NCBI GenBank assembly: GCA_934630905.1
Contig: CAKTXN010000038.1
Coordinates: forward strand, 1 to 17,020
Length of the DNA: 17,020 nucleotides
Source of the DNA: an uncultured Eggerthellaceae bacterium
GTDB taxonomy: Bacteria > Actinomycetota > Coriobacteriia > Coriobacteriales > Eggerthellaceae
Direction of reading: 5' to 3'
Shown here: one piece after another, positions 14,624 to 17,020 of the stretch
Numbering within the stretch: position 1 is the stretch's first letter
How the letters are laid out: each line of letters begins with the position of its first letter
Notes under the pieces: generated by a model
What the model saw: the letters and a program-made list of their open reading frames with translations, nothing else
Databases searched by the model: none
Told to the model about the DNA's origin: nothing
Program-made: the position numbers and the translations under genes

Positions 14624-16918
14624 TCACTCCTCAATCTTCTTGATGCTGCACAACTGCGACTTGTACGATGCACCCAGGCCGATCTTGCCAGGACGCATAG
14701 GAACAAGCTTGTTGATGTTCGATTCCATAACGCCGAACAGCGTGCCGTCGTTGGGGTCGCGCTCCGGGAACCACCAAGCGTGGTCAGCGGAAACCGTGTC
14801 CTTGCGGATGCGGATAGAAAGCTCGGCCTTCTGCTTGCAAGAACCGTACTGGTTCTCGATCTCTACCCAGTCGCCATCAGCAATACCGTACTTCGCAGCG
14901 GTTTCGGGGTGGATCAAAACCGTCGGGTTCGGGTGAATCTTGCGCATCGAGGGGCTCTGCCTGTGCTCGGAGTGGAAGAAGCCCCAAATACGGGCGCCCG
15001 TCGTAAGAACAAGCGGGTACTTCTTGGCCAGTTCGGGCTGAGAAACGGGGCTCTCAGGCGGCTCTTCGTACTCTGCCAACGGAGACAGTCCGAAGTGAAT
15101 CATCTCGGGGCAGTAGAAGTTGTAACGGCCCGTGGAAGTTGCAAAGCCCGGCTTGCCATCGCGGCGCAGCTTGCCCGACTTGTACTTGTAGTAGTCAAAC
15201 TCGGGGTACAGCCAGGTGCGCTCGCGCAGGGACTCATAGGTCAGACCCGTCTTGCGCAGCAAGTAGTCGTAGAAGCCCTGCTCGTCATCCCACTGCTTGT
15301 GGGCTTCGTCGGTGAAGCGAGAACCGGTTTCGTAGATGATGCGCTGGTCAGACTTGCACTCGCCCAAAGGCTCAACGGCCTGAGCGATTGCGCCCAAAGC
15401 GTAAGGCTGATGGCCCGTAATGCCAATGCGCTCGGCGAAGCATGCAGCCGGCAGCAAAACATCGGCAGCAGCAAGGGCGGTCGGCGTCAGGAACAGGTCA
15501 ACAACAACGTTGAAGTCCATCTTCTGGAGTGCCGGCAGAATACGCTGCGGCTGAGCGCCCATGCAGGTAATGGCGTTGTTCTGAAGCATGAACATTGCCT
15601 TGATGGGATATGGTTCGCCCGTCTCCATGGCCTCAAGCAGCATATCGGGGCTAATAGCCGCAATAGCGTTGAGCGCCTTGTACTTGGAGTTCATCTTCTT
15701 TTCGGGGCAAGCAACCGGCTCGGAGCAGGCACGCCACACGTTTTCACGCGGCAGCCAGGTTACCGACATATCCCAAACGGGGTTGGCAGCAACCATGGAG
15801 CCCGGCTTCTCGAAGTTGCCAGTCAAAGCCATAAGGTCGAAGCATGCCATACCGGTGATGAAGCCTTCGGACGTGTGGTCCATAGCAACGCCCCACTGCA
15901 GGCAGGAAGACTCAGCGGTGCCAATCATGCGAGCAGCATCGTAGATCAGGTCAATGTCAACGCCGCAGGTCTCGGCAGCAAATTCGGCCGTGTACTTCTT
16001 CACGTTCTCTGCGAACTCGGCATAACCGTACGTCCAGCAGCTCACGAATTCCTTGTCTTCCAGACCTTCCTGGATGATGATGTTGCACAGAGCCAGCGCC
16101 AATGCAGAGTCGGTGCCCGGACGAACCTGCAACCAGATGTCGGCCTTGCCGGCAATCCAGGTCAACTTCGGGTCCATAACAATAACCTTGCTGCCGCGCT
16201 TCATGCACTCAACAATCCAGTGACCAAGCGTGCCGTCGGAGTTTGCAACCATGGGGTTATTGCCCCAAACCAGGATGCAGCCCGGACGCTTCCACTCGGG
16301 GTTGTCGTAGCGATCGGCGAAGTACTGCGAGTAGTCGCAGATGAACAGGCCGCCGGCCTTCAGAGCCGTGGAGAACATACGCGGTGCGTAGCAAGCCTGG
16401 CCAGAAAGGAAGCCCGTGCCGTAGTTCGGCGTACCGAAGTACTGAGCCATAAGCGGACCGTAGCCGTTGATGTCGCGGCCGGTACCCTGGGTGACCCAAA
16501 TGGCCTCGGGACCATACTGGTCGATGACCTTCTTCATTTCGCGTTCGATAATATCGTACGCTTCTTCCCAGCTGATGCGCTCGAAGGTGTTCTTGCCGCG
16601 ATCCTCGCGGGCACGCTTCATCGGGTATTTCAGCCTGTCTTTGTGGTACAGCATTTCCTTGAATGCCAAACAACGCGGACAAAGGCGACCTTGGTTGTAC
16701 GGATTCTCGGGGTCGCCCTCGATCTTTTCAAGGACGCCGTCTTTGACGTACATCAGAATGCCGCAGTTGTCGTGGCAACCGGGGCCCGAACGAGCATTCG
16801 AGCGAATCACGGTGTAGCCATCTTCTTCCCATGTCCATTTACGACCCGTAGGATCGTCTTGCGTCGGGCCCATAAGGCCTTCGGTCACATGCAGGTGTTT
16901 CTCGGCACTTGCATCCAT
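14624..16918 (-). CDS. Molybdopterin oxidoreductase, DMSO reductase family, cytoplasmic
   Basis: A 764-residue catalytic subunit of the bis-MGD molybdenum enzyme family. Near the N-terminus C48-x3-C52 and C80-x2-C83 (in GRLCPRC) probably bind one [4Fe-4S] cluster; the usual first cysteine of C-x2-C-x3-C is missing and the extra C83 may replace it. C176 in GQACYAPR is a candidate Mo ligand. Later family segments are VWGNNPMVANSDG, VMDPKLTWIAGKADIWLQVRPGTDSALA, DVLLPAACFAERIG and the C-terminal dinucleotide domain with SEHRQSPSMR and the HPETAAKYGIADGDWVEIEN region. There is no twin-arginine signal, so it should stay in the cytoplasm. Size and partner recall small acetylene-hydratase-like or catechol-dehydroxylase-type enzymes; the substrate is unknown. 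The start ATG has GGGGGG seven bases upstream. TAGAAT (16964-16969) is a weak -10 candidate. Confidence 0.9.
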   Translation of the reverse strand: MDASAEKHLHVTEGLMGPTQDDPTGRKWTWEEDGYTVIRSNARSGPGCHDNCGILMYVKDGVLEKIEGDPENPYNQGRLCPRCLAFKEMLYHKDRLKYPMKRAREDRGKNTFERISWEEAYDIIEREMKKVIDQYGPEAIWVTQGTGRDINGYGPLMAQYFGTPNYGTGFLSGQACYAPRMFSTALKAGGLFICDYSQYFADRYDNPEWKRPGCILVWGNNPMVANSDGTLGHWIVECMKRGSKVIVMDPKLTWIAGKADIWLQVRPGTDSALALALCNIIIQEGLEDKEFVSCWTYGYAEFAENVKKYTAEFAAETCGVDIDLIYDAARMIGTAESSCLQWGVAMDHTSEGFITGMACFDLMALTGNFEKPGSMVAANPVWDMSVTWLPRENVWRACSEPVACPEKKMNSKYKALNAIAAISPDMLLEAMETGEPYPIKAMFMLQNNAITCMGAQPQRILPALQKMDFNVVVDLFLTPTALAAADVLLPAACFAERIGITGHQPYALGAIAQAVEPLGECKSDQRIIYETGSRFTDEAHKQWDDEQGFYDYLLRKTGLTYESLRERTWLYPEFDYYKYKSGKLRRDGKPGFATSTGRYNFYCPEMIHFGLSPLAEYEEPPESPVSQPELAKKYPLVLTTGARIWGFFHSEHRQSPSMRKIHPNPTVLIHPETAAKYGIADGDWVEIENQYGSCKQKAELSIRIRKDTVSADHAWWFPERDPNDGTLFGVMESNINKLVPMRPGKIGLGASYKSQLCSIKKIEE

Positions 16919-17020
16919 GGTAAACCCCCCTCTACTCTCCTGTCCTATAAAACCTCTACCTGCATTCTAGCGAGCAAAACAGGTGAGTGGTTTATTGAAT
17001 AGCTGATTGTTTATAAGGGA

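Noticed and set aside
14780..17002. A 740-codon plus-strand open frame antisense to the molybdenum enzyme gene
   Set aside because: It mirrors the real gene: rare use of TTA, CTA and TCA codons leaves the antisense frame open. The protein has no recognisable family, and the minus-strand frame has clear cofactor motifs.

Overview
The window looks like a chromosomal segment of a moderately GC-rich anaerobic actinobacterium, most plausibly a gut-type Coriobacteriia/Eggerthellaceae member. The grounds are the gene mix: a CoA-linked reduction operon with a FixABCX electron chain, a cytoplasmic molybdenum enzyme with a tiny Fe-S partner, a DASS carrier and a LysR regulator. The taxonomic call is inference from gene content and codon style, not from a marker gene. 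Almost everything lies on the minus strand; only the gene at the left edge reads on plus.

Layout. 2-1336 (+): the 3' part of an AlbA_2/Schlafen-type putative transcriptional regulator with a GHKL-like ATPase domain. 1315-1448: two copies of a ~50-bp structured repeat, the first overlapping that gene's stop codon. 1626-1662: minus-strand terminator that closes the large operon. 1702-10847 (-), read right to left: caiA-like acyl-CoA dehydrogenase, fixA, fixB, hotdog thioesterase, CrtI/amine-oxidase-type FAD oxidoreductase, caiB-like CoA-transferase, acyl-CoA ligase, fixC, fixX. 10848-11034: a gap packed with stem-loops. 11035-12447 (-): DASS (SLC13-type) carrier. 12448-12989: 542 bp without a credible gene but with several dyads. 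12990-13940 (-): LysR regulator. 14153-14190: strong terminator. 14286-14618 and 14624-16918 (-): small Fe-S protein and 764-aa molybdopterin oxidoreductase.

How it may work. The carrier would import an unsaturated acid. The ligase or the CoA-transferase would make its CoA thioester. The CaiA-like enzyme would reduce the C=C bond with electrons from FixAB, fed by FixC/FixX from quinol or a low-potential donor. CaiB would pass CoA from product to the next substrate, and the thioesterase would rescue stuck thioesters. This resembles enterobacterial crotonobetaine reduction, but the hydratase caiD, caiE and the BCCT carrier caiT are not in the window, and two enzymes foreign to cai operons are present. 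The true substrate may therefore differ. The molybdenum enzyme is a separate transcription unit resembling small cytoplasmic DMSO-reductase-family reductases/dehydroxylases; its substrate cannot be read from sequence.
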